The notes under the pieces are model-generated. The model was not told the origin of the DNA and ran no database searches. It was given only the letters and a program-made list of their open reading frames with translations. DNA of 64,000 bases from Talinum fruticosum (Eukaryota > Streptophyta > Magnoliopsida > Caryophyllales > Talinaceae). Positions within the stretch are counted from its first letter, which is position 1; each line of letters starts with the position of its first letter. A program made the position numbers and the translations under genes. Below, one piece after another: positions 34,721-45,302 of this stretch. The stretch covers positions 558,001-622,000 of the forward strand of contig JAITYX010000017.1 of assembly GCA_021018815.1 (NCBI GenBank), written 5' to 3'.

Positions 34721-37700
34721 ATGGAGTTGGGGAAAAGGGTTGTTTTGGTTCAGTGCTTTACTCTTAGTCTTATCTCGGGTCTCTTTCTCAGTTCAGGTAA
34801 TTTTCTCTGCTCTTGACAATTTTCCCTCATTTCTTTTCTTTGTTGGTTGGGCCTCACTTAAATTTATGTCATGTCTCTTCTTTCTGGGGAGGTTTTTTTC
34901 TTTGCATTTATGTTTTTTGTTAATGTCTATTTTTATTTTTCATTGTTGGGAATGCAGTGTTTCGATGTTTTCCATGGCTCCATTTGCCTGGCTCATATGT
35001 TGTTTAACATTGTTGTTTCATATTCTATTTAAATGTTCTGGAGACTCAGTCCTTTAACTTCAAGAGGCCCCTGTGAAGAATTGGAACCAGATTTGCAATT
35101 ATAGACAATTGATGTTGTAATTGTCCAAACCAGAAGTGAAGGATTTATCTTTTCTTATTGTATATTCCATCTGCTGCTGCATCAAGATATATTTTTTGAA
35201 AGTTAAAATTATGAATGAAATGTGCAACTGTATACATCATTAATAAAAAATTATGGCTGTTGTTATGCTGCTCCTTTGGGTAAAGTTGATGGAGTCAAGG
35301 TAGGATGGGAAAAAGTTAGGGAAGAGGTCAGAGTTCCTTTCATTTCCTGTCGTGGTTGTTAGATTGTCCAAGTTAGGAAATTGGACCCCTCCATTTGCGT
35401 TCTTGAAGCAATGAGTTGTTGGTATTCATGGTTTGGCATTTGTAAGTTCTTAAATCATCCTTTTTTTCTCCCTCCCCGCACTCGCCTTCTAATTTGCTCT
35501 GGTTTGCATGGAATCATGAAGAATTTTTAAGTATTAACAGTCACTTGTGCTTCAGAGTAATTATAAGCACTACAGAAGAGAACCATATAAGTGTAAGAAA
35601 TAAAAACTTGTTGATGGATCATTATGTAATCTGTCGTGTGCATGCTTTGATTGTTACAGCTAAACTCATCCAAGTAGCTCTTCCCCCTCCTCTCCAAACA
35701 GCTATCAACCAAACACCTCCTAGTTACAAATTATAATGATTAGATGTCCATGGAAAGCCTCTGTCTTCTAGACAGTACATCTATCTATGTGTAGATATAT
35801 AAATGACTCTCTTTTGTTGCTTCTAGTCTTCCTGCTTATATGAGTATTACAGATGGATGTCAATTATCGATATACTGTTTTATTTTAGACCATAGTTGTG
35901 CAGAGTTTGTATAAGAATTTATGGGATTTAGATAAGCAATTAGGTATTCCTTTCAAGATTTTTTTCCTAATGGGTATCTTGGAAAACAGTCTTTAAGGCA
36001 GTGGCTGAGTTAGGAATTTAAAATAAGGGTGTCCAATATCTTTTGGTCCAAATTTGAAGGTGTCCAATTACTTATAATTTCAAATTTTTTAGTCCAAATA
36101 CTAGTTGTTTTTTGATTTTTTTTTGGGCCAAGGGTGTCCGTGGATACATGTGGATCACCTTCCGTTACCTTTGGTGCCTGCACTGGTTGTTAAGGTGTCC
36201 AAAAATGTTTTAATCCTTTTCCTAAACTACTGCATATGAACTCAGCTTTCAGCGTTCGTTTTATATTTAGTCGGATAAAGATTCAAATTAGACACTTTCT
36301 ATACTTACCGGCTTCTAACATAGTTTCTTGTCTCCAGTTTCATGTAATGTAATTAGAGGTACAGTCCAACATGAAGTACCTAATGGAGTAAAAATAAGAA
36401 TCTCAACACCAATTTCAACTGTGGAGAAGGACATCACAACACCTCTCACAACATTGCCAAATATCAATTTCTCACCCAACTCACGAGCGCCCATACTAAA
36501 TCCAAACTCTATTCCTGAGACACCAACTACATTTGTCCCATTTGCTATTCCCTCTACATCATCATCATCTCCTGTAAACTCGGGTGCCAGTTGGTGTGTT
36601 GCCAGCCAGACTTCCTTTCGGCCAATATTACAGTCCGCCTTAGATTATGCTTGCGGCCATGGTGCTAATTGCTCTGAGATTCAGCCTGGTGGAAGATGCT
36701 ACTACCCAAATACTCTGTTTGCCCATGCTTCTTATGCATTCAACAGCTATTACCAGATGAGTCCAATCCCAAACAGCTGTAACTTTGGAGGAACTGCTCT
36801 TATAACCAGTACAGATCCAAGTATGTTCCACCTTATCCAATCTTGTATTCCTCTTTTTAACCACGCATGCTACGTTTTTTCTTGTCTGTATTTTTTCCAT
36901 TACATATGGTAATCTTGGACTTCTAAAACTTTGTTTGGACGTATGTTACTTAACTCTGGTACAAGTGTGTATCACGAGTATATTACGTGTATAGTTGAAT
37001 TCAGCATTTCCCGCATTTTTGCTTGATTTGTGGTCTAGAAGGAAAGATCAGATGTCAATCAATACTCACATAAGAGTGTCGAATATTTGTGTATTCTGTG
37101 AAACGGATAGTTTGAGTAACATAGACTTGGGTAGTGGAGGATCTCATCTATTTGGGACTTGACATAGGACACATAAAAAACCGCTTGCAGAGCCGTCAGA
37201 AACTACTACTTTTGGCATTAGATGCAATATTGTGAATTAGTTTGTGTGTAGTGAATTGATTAGGTATTTTATAGAGTCTGATAACCATTTTTGCATTCTA
37301 GTTCTACAAAATCCAGCATCAGTCTGGCCCTTTTTGACTTTAATGTCTGAGCAATTCGCCAACAGTTGGTGCGTCATAACCGGAGATTATCGTATTTAAT
37401 AGTGCAAGTTGTTTCTAATTGATAAAGCTTGGTTTTATTAGTTTGTTTAGTCATAAAGCATAAAAGCAACGCGGTGTTTTATTACTCCAAAAGCATCTGA
37501 ACATACTATGTTAGTCAAATCAGGCCGGTGCCAACTTCCACTAACAATGAAGCAGTGAAATATGTTACACTGTTTTCTAACCGTTATTTTATATGAGATT
37601 TATGAATTTAACTCAAACAATTAGAGACATGCAGACGTGGTCGATTCTGGTTTGGGGTCAAATTGACGTATCTTTATTTGAGGTCTGCCCTGTTCATTTC

Positions 37701-38157
37701 GGATAGTTTGTCACAAGGGAAATTTACTGAATTTAAGAGCCTTATTATGTTGCATAATTTAAGACATTTTCTTGACATGTTTGACCCAGTTCAGCATAAA
37801 AAGCCAAAAGTTTTATCTGCATCATGATAATGTCTTCTCTGCTTTTGCTCTTTTCCATGTTTCAGGCTCCGGGACGTGCCTATATCCATCAACAAGGTAA
37901 ATCTGCACCAAGATAGTTATAATGTTATAATCTTCCCCCCCAAAACAAAAAAGAGAAATTCTGAAATTCACTCTTGCTTGTTTTTGAAACTGCAGCACCA
38001 GCTCATCGGTGCTGGACACAGCAAATAGGAACATTTCAACAGTTTTTGGTGTGGGACCCCTGGATCACCAATTTCTGCTAATGCTCACATCAACAGAGTT
38101 CCCCACATTTCTGGATGGGTGTTGTTCGTAGTGCTTTTGCTCAGACAAGGCTTTTAA
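34721..38157 (+). CDS. X8/CBM43 callose-binding protein with predicted GPI anchor (PDCB-like)
   Basis: Four exons fit: 34721-34796, 36338-36820, 37866-37896 and 37996-38157, with GT/AG borders and agreeing phases, for about 250 residues. Exon 1 encodes a signal peptide (MELGKRVVLVQCF, LSLISGLFLSS). A Thr/Pro/Ser-rich linker follows, then an X8 domain at about 110-197 (ASWCVASQTSF, ALDYACGHGANC, CYYPNTLFAHASYAFNSYYQ, SCNFGGTALITSTDPSSGTC). The tail ends in a hydrophobic stretch (GWVLFVVLLLRQGF) typical of a GPI-anchor signal. Proteins of this type bind callose at plasmodesmata. The tail is out of frame by one base at a C-run of four (38057-38060, FGVGP/GSPISAN). Without restoring it the product ends 19 residues later and loses the anchor signal. 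Intron 1 (1.5 kb) carries a hAT-like MITE. Confidence 0.83.
35999..36186. mobile_element. hAT-like MITE in intron 1 of the X8 gene
   Basis: The element starts CAGTGG and ends CACTGG. It is flanked by a TCTTTAAGG/TTGTTAAGG near-duplication (35990-35998 and 36187-36195), as expected for the 8-bp target sites of hAT elements. Internal GGGTGTCC and GGTGTCC words resemble a common plant non-autonomous family. The terminal repeats are short and imperfect. Confidence 0.45.
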
Positions 38158-39078
38158 CTTCTGATGGGCATTAAATAATAGTTGCTGTAACTGCAGATAG
38201 TTTGCTGTCTCTGTAGAAATCGCTAATTGTGAAGGTGTCCAAGATATACCTGTTCATGTCGAGCAGTGTTTAGCCTCCTCGCTGTGCTGTACTTAGTCTA
38301 ATACCCTAATATTGAGCTTAATCATGTAAACAAAGATGTTTCGTGCTCAAGTTTAGGATTTTCTTGGTGTAAATTTTACTCGAGGTATGTTGTTAATACT
38401 TAGGCCTGTTTTTTGGGTGGTTGATGGCAAAATTCTATACTCAACGACACTCGCCCACACTCAATCACAAACTACACATACCTAGAGGGGTATGGATGTT
38501 AAAAATCCATTAATTAACTTTCAATCCTCTTATTTGGAAAAATTAAATGAGGGGACTGAAGGCGAGATAGGAAGAATGTTTCACGTCCATTCCCTGCCAT
38601 TAACCCCATTTTTAATTCTCATAAAATAAGTTAAGATGGAGGGGAACAGAAGATTTTTAACGGTTCTCCTGCGTTTTCCTCGGTACCTCGTATTAACATA
38701 TCTTAACAAAGGGAATATAATTGACCTTCCCTTCTCTTCCCCTCCATTATCTTCCCCTCTCTTCCTGTCCTATCCCCTCTAGTTTCAATCCAAACAAACT
38801 TTACAGAATCATATGTGTAACTCTTTCTCACTGATTGGGTGGGTCTGATTAGAAAATTATACTATGTGTAATTCTTTGTATTTTTGAGTTCTATACAATC
38901 CTGCTCACAAGAGCTACGTACCAAGAATTTGGTGGGAAGGTAGCCAGATTTACAATTTTACAACTCCAATAGATAGTAATTGACAGAAAATTTAGTCTGT
39001 AGATTTATAATTGTCATTTGTAGAGAGAGATTTCACGAGACAAAATTGTAACGAGGTTACTGAAAATCATAGAAGAAA
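38158..39078. other. 3' flank of the X8 gene and duplicated flank of a PMEI pseudogene
   Basis: The X8 3' UTR runs to about 38390. About 38405-38815 is a region with CCCCTC and TTCCCCT words and loosely matching ends, possibly an old transposon. About 38820-39078 duplicates 33390-33570. No gene was seen. Confidence 0.45.
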
Positions 39079-39641
39079 CTAGTTAACAATGCGCAACAAA
39101 TTGGTGAAAGCAAGAGAGATAGCAGCCAATCTGTAGAACTCATCATTTACTCTGTTCAAACAAGAAGGTGCAGTCCGAAGTCCTTGAATCCTTCTTCACA
39201 GGTAGCTGCAGCGTTCATGGCGAAGTGACCTTGTCATTGGTCGTGTTGTAATCCCCGTGTTTCATGGCCTTAAGACCGGCCTCTAAATCCACCAGGATCT
39301 CCTCTGCATACAGCTTCGAGCGAGTCCAAGAGGACATTCCTAGCAGGTGGGTCAAGAGTCGCGATCTTCTTGAACTTGTTGATGATTGAGGACACATCGT
39401 TGGCTCTCGAAATGCTTAGCTCGAAGGAGATTCCACCCGAGTTCGGGGGCCATTGCATGGGAGCTTTGAGGATTAGACTCGAGCTGGGATACACGAAGTC
39501 GTAGCCGACATCTATGGGGTCAGCTTTGGCAATGTCCTTGCAGAGGGTAGGCACGAGGCTCGCACTAGCACTCGTTAGGGAACAAGAGAAGAGGATTGTG
39601 ATGAACACACAAAGGAAGGAGGAGGAGAGGTAGGAGTTCAT
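39079..39641 (-). pseudogene. PMEI pseudogene with several frameshifts
   Basis: A signal peptide and N-terminal PMEI helix are intact (SSSFLCVFITILFSCSL, ASLVPTLCKDIAKADPIDVG, ISFELSISRANDVSSIINKF). The frame then slips after LLDSLE and continues in another frame (YAEEILVDLEAGLKAMK). It slips again (AMNAAATCEEGF) and once more (VNDEFYRLAAISLAFTNLL), ending with TAG at 39079-39081. At least three indels are needed and they are not in homopolymers. The copy is therefore probably truly dead, unlike the single-base breaks in conserved genes of this window. Its C-terminal part is duplicated at 33570-33840. Confidence 0.8.
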
Positions 39642-39747
39642 GTTTTATTCAAGTTGAGGGGTTTGTTTTTGGGGGTTTTGTGTGTTGCTTGATATGTACT
39701 GCTAAGGGATATGATGGGGATTTATAGGGGAGAGGTGGTGTGATAAA

Positions 39748-40135
39748 ACTTCAGTTTTCAAAGCAGCAGTAAATAAGTGTGTTATTACTTATTAGTAAAT
39801 CTCGAGGGTTTCGAAATGAATCATTGTTTCAAATCTTAAATTTTACCCTTTTATTTTAATCTAAATGAGTCACACGAGAATAACATAATATAATTATAAA
39901 GGGTAGTATTATATAATATAATGTAACGTAATATTTTATTACACTTCAGCTTTTCAAAGTAAGTAACAATAAATAAGTGTGTTATTACTTACTAGTAAAT
40001 CTTGACAGTTTCAAGTGAATTGATGCTTTAAATCTTAAATTTTACCTTTTTATTTTAATCCAAATGAGTCATCCAGAGTAACATAATATAATTACAAAGG
40101 ATAGTATAATATTATATAATGTAATGTAATAATTT
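39748..40135. repeat. Two tandem copies of a 195-bp AT-rich unit
   Basis: Units start with ACTTCAG at 39748 and 39943. Both contain AATAAGTGTGTTATTACTTA and TTTTATTTTAATC(T/C)AAATGAGTCA and end in TAATATAAT-type runs. The second unit is followed by more TAATATAAT repeats to about 40300. Confidence 0.8.
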
Positions 40136-40893
40136 TTTGTCTGAATAATATAATATATTATAATACATTATACGTAATATAATATAATCTTGACTAGTAA
40201 TGTTTTTTTAATAATGTAATATAATGTAATATAATCATCTCTTTTCTTTTTATCTAGGTAAGTCACAAAATGTAGTATAATATAATATAATATAATAATT
40301 ACAATAGGACGGGAGATGAAAAACCAAACCGAGATTCAGGCTCAATCTTTCTTAACTATTAGGCTAAAAAGCTTATTGACATTTTACATTTACGTTTATG
40401 TGATAAACTAACTTATAAACGTAATTTTCTGGCATATAATTTTCATTTTTAAGGACAAATTATCATATGAATTTAGAATAAAATAATAGCCTCTCACAAA
40501 TGTGGACCACAAAATTCTTTTGGGACAACGTTTTTCATGAATTAATCACCAAACAAAAGAAAATAAAACGATTTTAATGAATTGGGTAGCAACTGACAGA
40601 AGCTTTGTGTCAGTTACTTGAAATTTCAAAGACTGAACCCACTACGGCCATCTCATACGTCTCTATTGGGCCTCTAAGATTTTTATTCGTTCTAAAAAAC
40701 ATTTAAACTTTTTAAAAGGTGATCTCGAAAATAAAAATAAATTTATAAATAAATAAATAAATAACTATATATGGTTACATTGATTTATAAACTCGTAATT
40801 GTGGTTTATCTATGTGTGATTCGTATCCCCCACGTCTAATTAAACCTAAAATTGGATAGTGGGTTTTGATAAGCTTAACATTAAACCTATTAA

Positions 40894-41326
40894 GGCCCTG
40901 TTCGCAATAAAGTTTGAAATAGCTTTTAGCGTTTTGACCAAGTCAAAACACTAATCAACCAAATATTAGCGTTCGGTAAGGTAGTGTTTTAACTAGCGTT
41001 TGCAGTAATTTTTAGTGTTTCAAGTAGTGTTTCGAAAAGTTAAGAATATTAGCTTTTTACATTTGAAAGTAGCGTTACATATTTTGTTGACAAAAAAACC
41101 TTTCATTCATTTATATTTGACAAATTATTTATATCCTTTTACGTCAATTTACAATAATCGCCTAACTCAACCGCTAAATTTACCGAACACATTTATTCAA
41201 CCGCTCAATTGAACAGGTTATCCGCTAACGACTAAAATTTAACAGCTATCAGCCTACCTAAACAGCTATCGATTACACAAACAGGTATCCGCTTACTCAA
41301 ACAGTACCATTTTCACGAACAGGGCC
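40894..41326. mobile_element. Tourist-like MITE (family A, copy 2)
   Basis: Terminal inverted repeats GGCCCTGTTCG / CGAACAGGGCC are perfect over 11 bp. They are flanked by the 3-bp direct repeat TAA (40891-40893 and 41327-41329). This TIR start and TAA target site are the signature of PIF/Harbinger (Tourist) MITEs. The interior holds many AACAGCTATC/AACCGCTAA words and no coding capacity. It is the best-preserved of three related copies in this window. Confidence 0.8.
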
Positions 41327-41836
41327 TAAGGTTAGTTTAATTTTGATTCGGGTTATGTTGGATCGATGATTGATCCAACAAGTTTGTCTTATAAAGAAAG
41401 ATAATTATAGAAAAAAATATTTGAGTTTGATTCTATTCCAATCAAATCTAGTCTCGGATCTATTTTGCATTAACTATTTCGATGTTAGATCGTGTATGAA
41501 TTCAGACAATCCGACTCGAGTTTCAGGTTTGTTTGAATTTTCTAGGTCTAAGTTCAAGCAATCTTCTTTTGCTGGGCTTGCAATAGGTTGGGCCTACCTT
41601 GCCTTCTACATAATAAACCCATGTACCTAAATTACATTTACGGGAAATTTTCTGGGCTTGCAGTGGGTTGGGCCTGGATCCCATTATTCTTCCCTGAGGA
41701 GCCCATCTCTTTGTTTGGGACTACATGTAATCTTTTCTTCTTTTTTTTTTTAAAAAAAAAATTACTTTTAACAGAAATTAATATAACAGCTCTTATCGTG
41801 GATTCTGCTTGTACAGGTTTGAGGAGATTCACATGT

Positions 41837-42012
41837 GCCCTATTCCATTTATCTGTAAAGAATTGTAAGGTCGTAAGGAGGTGTAAAGAGTTATAAGATA
41901 ATTGTAAAGTTAGTTATAAAAAGTTGTAAGCAACTATAAAGAACTGTAAGAAGTCTGTAAGGAGATGAAAAAAATTATAAGGTTGTAAGGTAAAGTTAAA
42001 TGGAACAGAGCC
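41837..42012. mobile_element. TTACAA-rich MITE (family B, copy 2)
   Basis: The ends are GCCCTATTCCATTTA on the left and TAAATGGAACAGAGCC on the right, giving inverted repeats of about 15 bp. The interior is made of repeated GTAAGG/GTAAAG/TTATAA words. The same ends and word composition, on either strand, occur at 51383-51517 and in decayed form near 23020 and 45480. Confidence 0.65.
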
Positions 42013-42064
42013 TACAAAGAGACTGATTTCGAAAGTAAAATAATTATTATTGAAAAATCAAGAA

Positions 42065-42652
42065 TCATATTTTGCCAGCAAAAGCATTGTATACCAACTT
42101 GATAACACCTAAAGAAATTGCAACCAATTGAGACAAATCATTATTCTCTTTAGTCAAAGGAGAAGCGTCCCCTTCTCCCTCTTTGAAGCCCTCCTCACAA
42201 GTAGTAGCAGCAGTCAGGGCAGAACTTGTCCTAGTAGTTGCCGTGCCATAGTCCCCTCCATTGAATGCCTCCAGACCCGCTTGCAAATTGTCTCGGGCGC
42301 CTGAATACAAGTCCGAGCAAGACTGCAAGGCTTCCTTGGCAGACGGGTCAAGTTTCGGGTCGTCTAGGAGCCCAGCGATGGTTGAAGATGTGGATGTGGC
42401 ATTGGAGATATCCAATCCAAATGAGATGGGTCCGAGCTGTACTAGGCTTGCTGTGGAGCTTCCCGGGTCTGACCCGAGTGCCGCCATGCAAAACTCGTTG
42501 CTCACATTCGGGTCGTCTTCTGTGATTTTCTTGCATGTGTCGGGTACAAGACTATCACCATTGATGATCATCATTTGCATGGAAATTACGATGAAGATCA
42601 AGATGAGAGAGGAGAGAAGGGATGAGCTTGAGAATGAATGCATGTTCTTCAT
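42065..42652 (-). CDS. Pectin methylesterase/invertase inhibitor (PMEI), intact
   Basis: This single-exon gene encodes about 195 residues from MKNMHSF (42652). The longer upstream frame (to 42748) adds a non-signal-like sequence, so I prefer this start. A signal peptide (LILIFIVISMQMMIING) precedes the mature start DSLVPDTCKKITEDDP. Four conserved cysteines are visible (DTCKKI, NEFCMAAL, LQSCSDLY, ATTCEEGF), the two disulfide pairs of the family's four-helix fold. Such proteins are secreted to the wall or vacuole and inhibit pectin methylesterases or invertases. Which enzyme it inhibits cannot be told from sequence. It is the only complete member of the local PMEI cluster; the other members sit at 31.7, 33.4 and 39.1 kb. 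Confidence 0.88.
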   Translation of the reverse strand: MKNMHSFSSSSLLSSLILIFIVISMQMMIINGDSLVPDTCKKITEDDPNVSNEFCMAALGSDPGSSTASLVQLGPISFGLDISNATSTSSTIAGLLDDPKLDPSAKEALQSCSDLYSGARDNLQAGLEAFNGGDYGTATTRTSSALTAATTCEEGFKEGEGDASPLTKENNDLSQLVAISLGVIKLVYNAFAGKI

Positions 42653-43690
42653 TTTCAATATTTTCCCCAAATGTATGATATTTTTAGTCTTCTTTGGATC
42701 AACATTATCAAATATATTTATAGGTGATATAAGATATGGGTCATTCAAGTAATGATCAATCTCAAGATATTAATTATAATTCTTTGTATAAAGATTTTAT
42801 GATCATCTCCTTTAAGTGATTGCAATATTTTTTTTATTTTTTTATGAAGAGTTCCATCGATGTGTTGCATTTTATAAAAAAATTTTTAAAAAACCCTAAA
42901 ATTGCTTCATTTTTTTGGCTGATTATTCATGAACTTTCCATGTTATGGCTTGGAAAAAATAAAACATTGTGTTCTTCCCTAAGGAGCAAAGGGAGTTTCA
43001 ATAAATAAATAAAAAGTTATTTTTTTTACAAGGTAAATGTGAGTTACTGAGCCCCTATCTTAAGAATAATCCTCTACCTGAACTTGAATGCCTACAGTAG
43101 ATATCCAGCTCATGCTTAAAGCCCCGACTCATAAACCACCCCAGATTCTCGTGCACAATTTATAAAGAAATTGTCTCTCTTAGAGTTCAAAAAGAATGGA
43201 ATGTTATGAATGGTGTCCTAATTTGAGAAATGAATTTCTCAATCTCTATTCCTCATATCCATTTTCGACCAAAACGTTTGATGCTTGCCTATGTTAGTTT
43301 CATGGCTTTGTTTAGATAACTCTGTGTAACTCACTATCAATGCGATGTTACAAACTAGACTGATATAAAAAAAAAAAATGCCGCAGAGTTTGCCATATCC
43401 AAGCATTGAAAGATCGACATCATGTTCAACAACGCAAGCATAATCTCAACTGTGAGGGCGTGCTCCATATTTTGCTACATATGTTTTTTAACGATCTTTT
43501 CTTGACTTAGAAATTATATTATTCTCTACTAAATTTAAAAAAACGGTATGATTGAATAATAAAAGGATGTTACCACTCATTATAAATAATGTAAAAATTT
43601 TAGCACTAATGTCAGTCAATTATCTTAATTAGATACTTTAATATTGTTTTCTGAACAACGAGTTAAAGTCAAGAATTCTAAATATCACTT
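42653..43690. other. Intergenic
   Basis: PMEI promoter side, then AT-rich sequence. No gene or clear repeat was seen before the U1 promoter. Confidence 0.5.
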
Positions 43691-43701
43691 ATCCCACATC
43701 G
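43691..43701 (+). promoter_or_regulatory. Upstream Sequence Element (USE) of the U1 gene
   Basis: ATCCCACATCG matches the plant snRNA USE consensus RTCCCACATCG exactly and sits at about -74 to -64 relative to the U1 start. A weak TATA-like ATACAAAAG lies at about 43733-43741 (-32). The spacing of about 31 bp between the two is the wider spacing seen in RNA polymerase II snRNA genes of plants. Confidence 0.85.
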
Positions 43702-43764
43702 AAGAGCCATTGACGCGTGAAGGAGAAACCAGATACAAAAGAAAATTGTTATATCCTAAGTCAC

Positions 43765-43924
43765 ATACTTACCTGGACGGGGTCCATTGGTGATCAAGAA
43801 GGCCAATGGCCTACGGTAGTGGCTTCCATTGCACATGGGAGGGGCGCTATCTTAAGATCTCCCCAATGTGGGAGAGTCTACGTCATAATTTGTGACAGTG
43901 GGGGCCTGCGTCCGCGCGGCCCCT
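43765..43924 (+). ncRNA. U1 spliceosomal snRNA
   Basis: The 5' end ATACTTACCTG is the invariant segment that pairs with 5' splice sites. Stem-loop I has CCATTGG pairing with CCAATGG around the U1-70K loop (GATCAAGAAGG). Stem-loop II carries the U1A-binding loop ATTGCAC. The Sm site is ATAATTTGTGA, and stem-loop IV is GGGGCC-TGCGTCCGCGC-GGCCCC. The length is about 160 nt, as expected. Several positions differ from the plant U1 consensus as I recall it, mainly in stems II and III, but the pairings look preserved. With the intact USE this looks like an active variant copy. The exact 3' end is uncertain by a few bases, and no clean 3' box was found. Confidence 0.92.
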
Positions 43925-45010
43925 TCTCAATCCAACTTGCAATTTTACACGCGACTGATTCTTTAGGGTTGAAACTCAAGTTAACTAGTAACTGTGATTC
44001 TTTAGGGTTGAATCTCGAGCCTAAGTTTAATCGATGGTAAATCAATCTAGCTTTGAAGTTTACTGCTAACTGTAATTCCTGAATGTTGAATCTCAAGCCT
44101 ACTCTTAATCAATGGTAAATATATGTGCTGGAAATTAAATTTAAATTTATTCTACCCTTTTATTCTCAAAATTATGAAATAAATTCATACAAAAGGCTTC
44201 ATGGATAGTTGAAGTATTGGTAAGCAAACATTGGGGATCATTATCACAATAATATCTCATATTACACAATTATGAAATTAACTTATACAAAATGCTTGAT
44301 GGATAGTTGAAGGATTGGTAAGCAAACATTAGGATAATTATCACAGTAATATCTCGTATTATGCGATTAGATAGATTAGAAAGAAACGAAGTTTCATATG
44401 CTATTTTAAATATTAAGTTTCACAGATGTCATAACTTAAGTTTCGTATGCGATTTTAAATATGAAGTTCCGTATGCCATTTTAAAGATTATGTCAATTTG
44501 TAACTCAATGGATGACTTTTCTTTCTTTTTAACATGAATCAAATTCGTAATTAATTAGGATAAGAGCTTAAGATTAGTCTTTGTGTTGGACATTAACTTA
44601 CACTTGACAATGATAGATATTTGAAAGGCTGAGAAGGCAAGATGTACGTTTGATAAAGACTGAGAATATGTAGTCTGCCTTTGAATAATAATCTTTAGTT
44701 TGTGCAGCCCACGTTTTTATTATGTGTGTTTTCCCAGTGAAGAATTGGATGGCATCAAAAGAAACATCATCCCATATCGACTAGGAATAAAATATCCCAA
44801 CGAAAAGAAGAGGAATTTTTTCTAGAATTAGTGATTTGGTTTAGCAATAATTTAAATTTCACAAAATTATCAGATATTGTTAGCTAAAATATATTGCAAA
44901 AATACTTACTAAATCTAACCTTAATTAATGAGCATTGCTATATTTTTAGTGAATAAGCATCCTCACGAGATGTTTGTCATTCCTCAAAGCTCCCCTCGAT
45001 TCAGGACTAA
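43925..45010. other. Intergenic with short direct repeats
   Basis: Just after U1, GATTCTTTAGGGTTGAA occurs at about 43958 and 43992, and a related unit with AATCTCAAGCCTA and AATCAATGGTAAAT occurs near 44085. A 98-bp tandem pair follows at 44170-44364. No gene was seen. Confidence 0.5.
44170..44364. repeat. Two tandem copies of a 98-bp unit
   Basis: Units begin AATTATGAAAT at 44170 and 44268. Both contain GGATAGTTGAAG.ATTGGTAAGCAAACATT and end in ATATCTC(A/G)TATTA. They differ at about a dozen positions, so this is an older duplication. Confidence 0.85.
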
Positions 45011-45299
45011 GAGTGCGTTTGATTGAGGGAAAAATAATATTTTAGGAAATTATTTTCCATAAGCTTTTTCTGTTGTTTGGCACACAAGACCTTGAAGTTG
45101 TTGGAGGAGGGTAACTTTCCTGTTGCAGGGAGTGGCTTTGCCAATGAATGGGATGTTTGAAAACTGAAAATATTTTCCTTTGATTTGTGCAAAATTAATT
45201 TATCATGAAAATGAATTTTTATCCTCATGTCACCAAATATTTTTATAAAATAGAAAAATTATTTTTCATAAAAATATTTTCCCCCAATCAAACAAACCT
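45011..45299. mobile_element. Tourist-like MITE (family C)
   Basis: The left end GTGCGTTTGATTGAGGGAAAA and the reverse complement of the right end (GGTTTGTTTGATTGGGGGAA) match over about 20 bp. Both sides are flanked by TAA (45008-45010 and 45300-45302). There is no coding capacity. It is immediately followed by a tandem pair of about 35 bp (TAAATTCCATTGCTTCTTCC) at about 45299-45368. Confidence 0.7.
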
Positions 45300-45302
45300 T
45301 AA

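Larger units (their letters stand above)
39642..42064. other. Intergenic region rich in MITEs and tandem repeats
   Basis: It contains the 195-bp tandem pair (39748-40135), a TAATATAAT-rich tract to about 40300, a Tourist-like MITE (40894-41326), a directly repeated CTGGGCTTGCA...GGTTGGGCCT block (about 41572 and 41652) and a TTACAA-rich MITE (41837-42012). No gene was supported. Confidence 0.55.

Noticed and set aside
43717..44040. Plus-strand open frame of 107 codons
   Set aside because: It runs across the U1 snRNA gene and its flank and has no domain.
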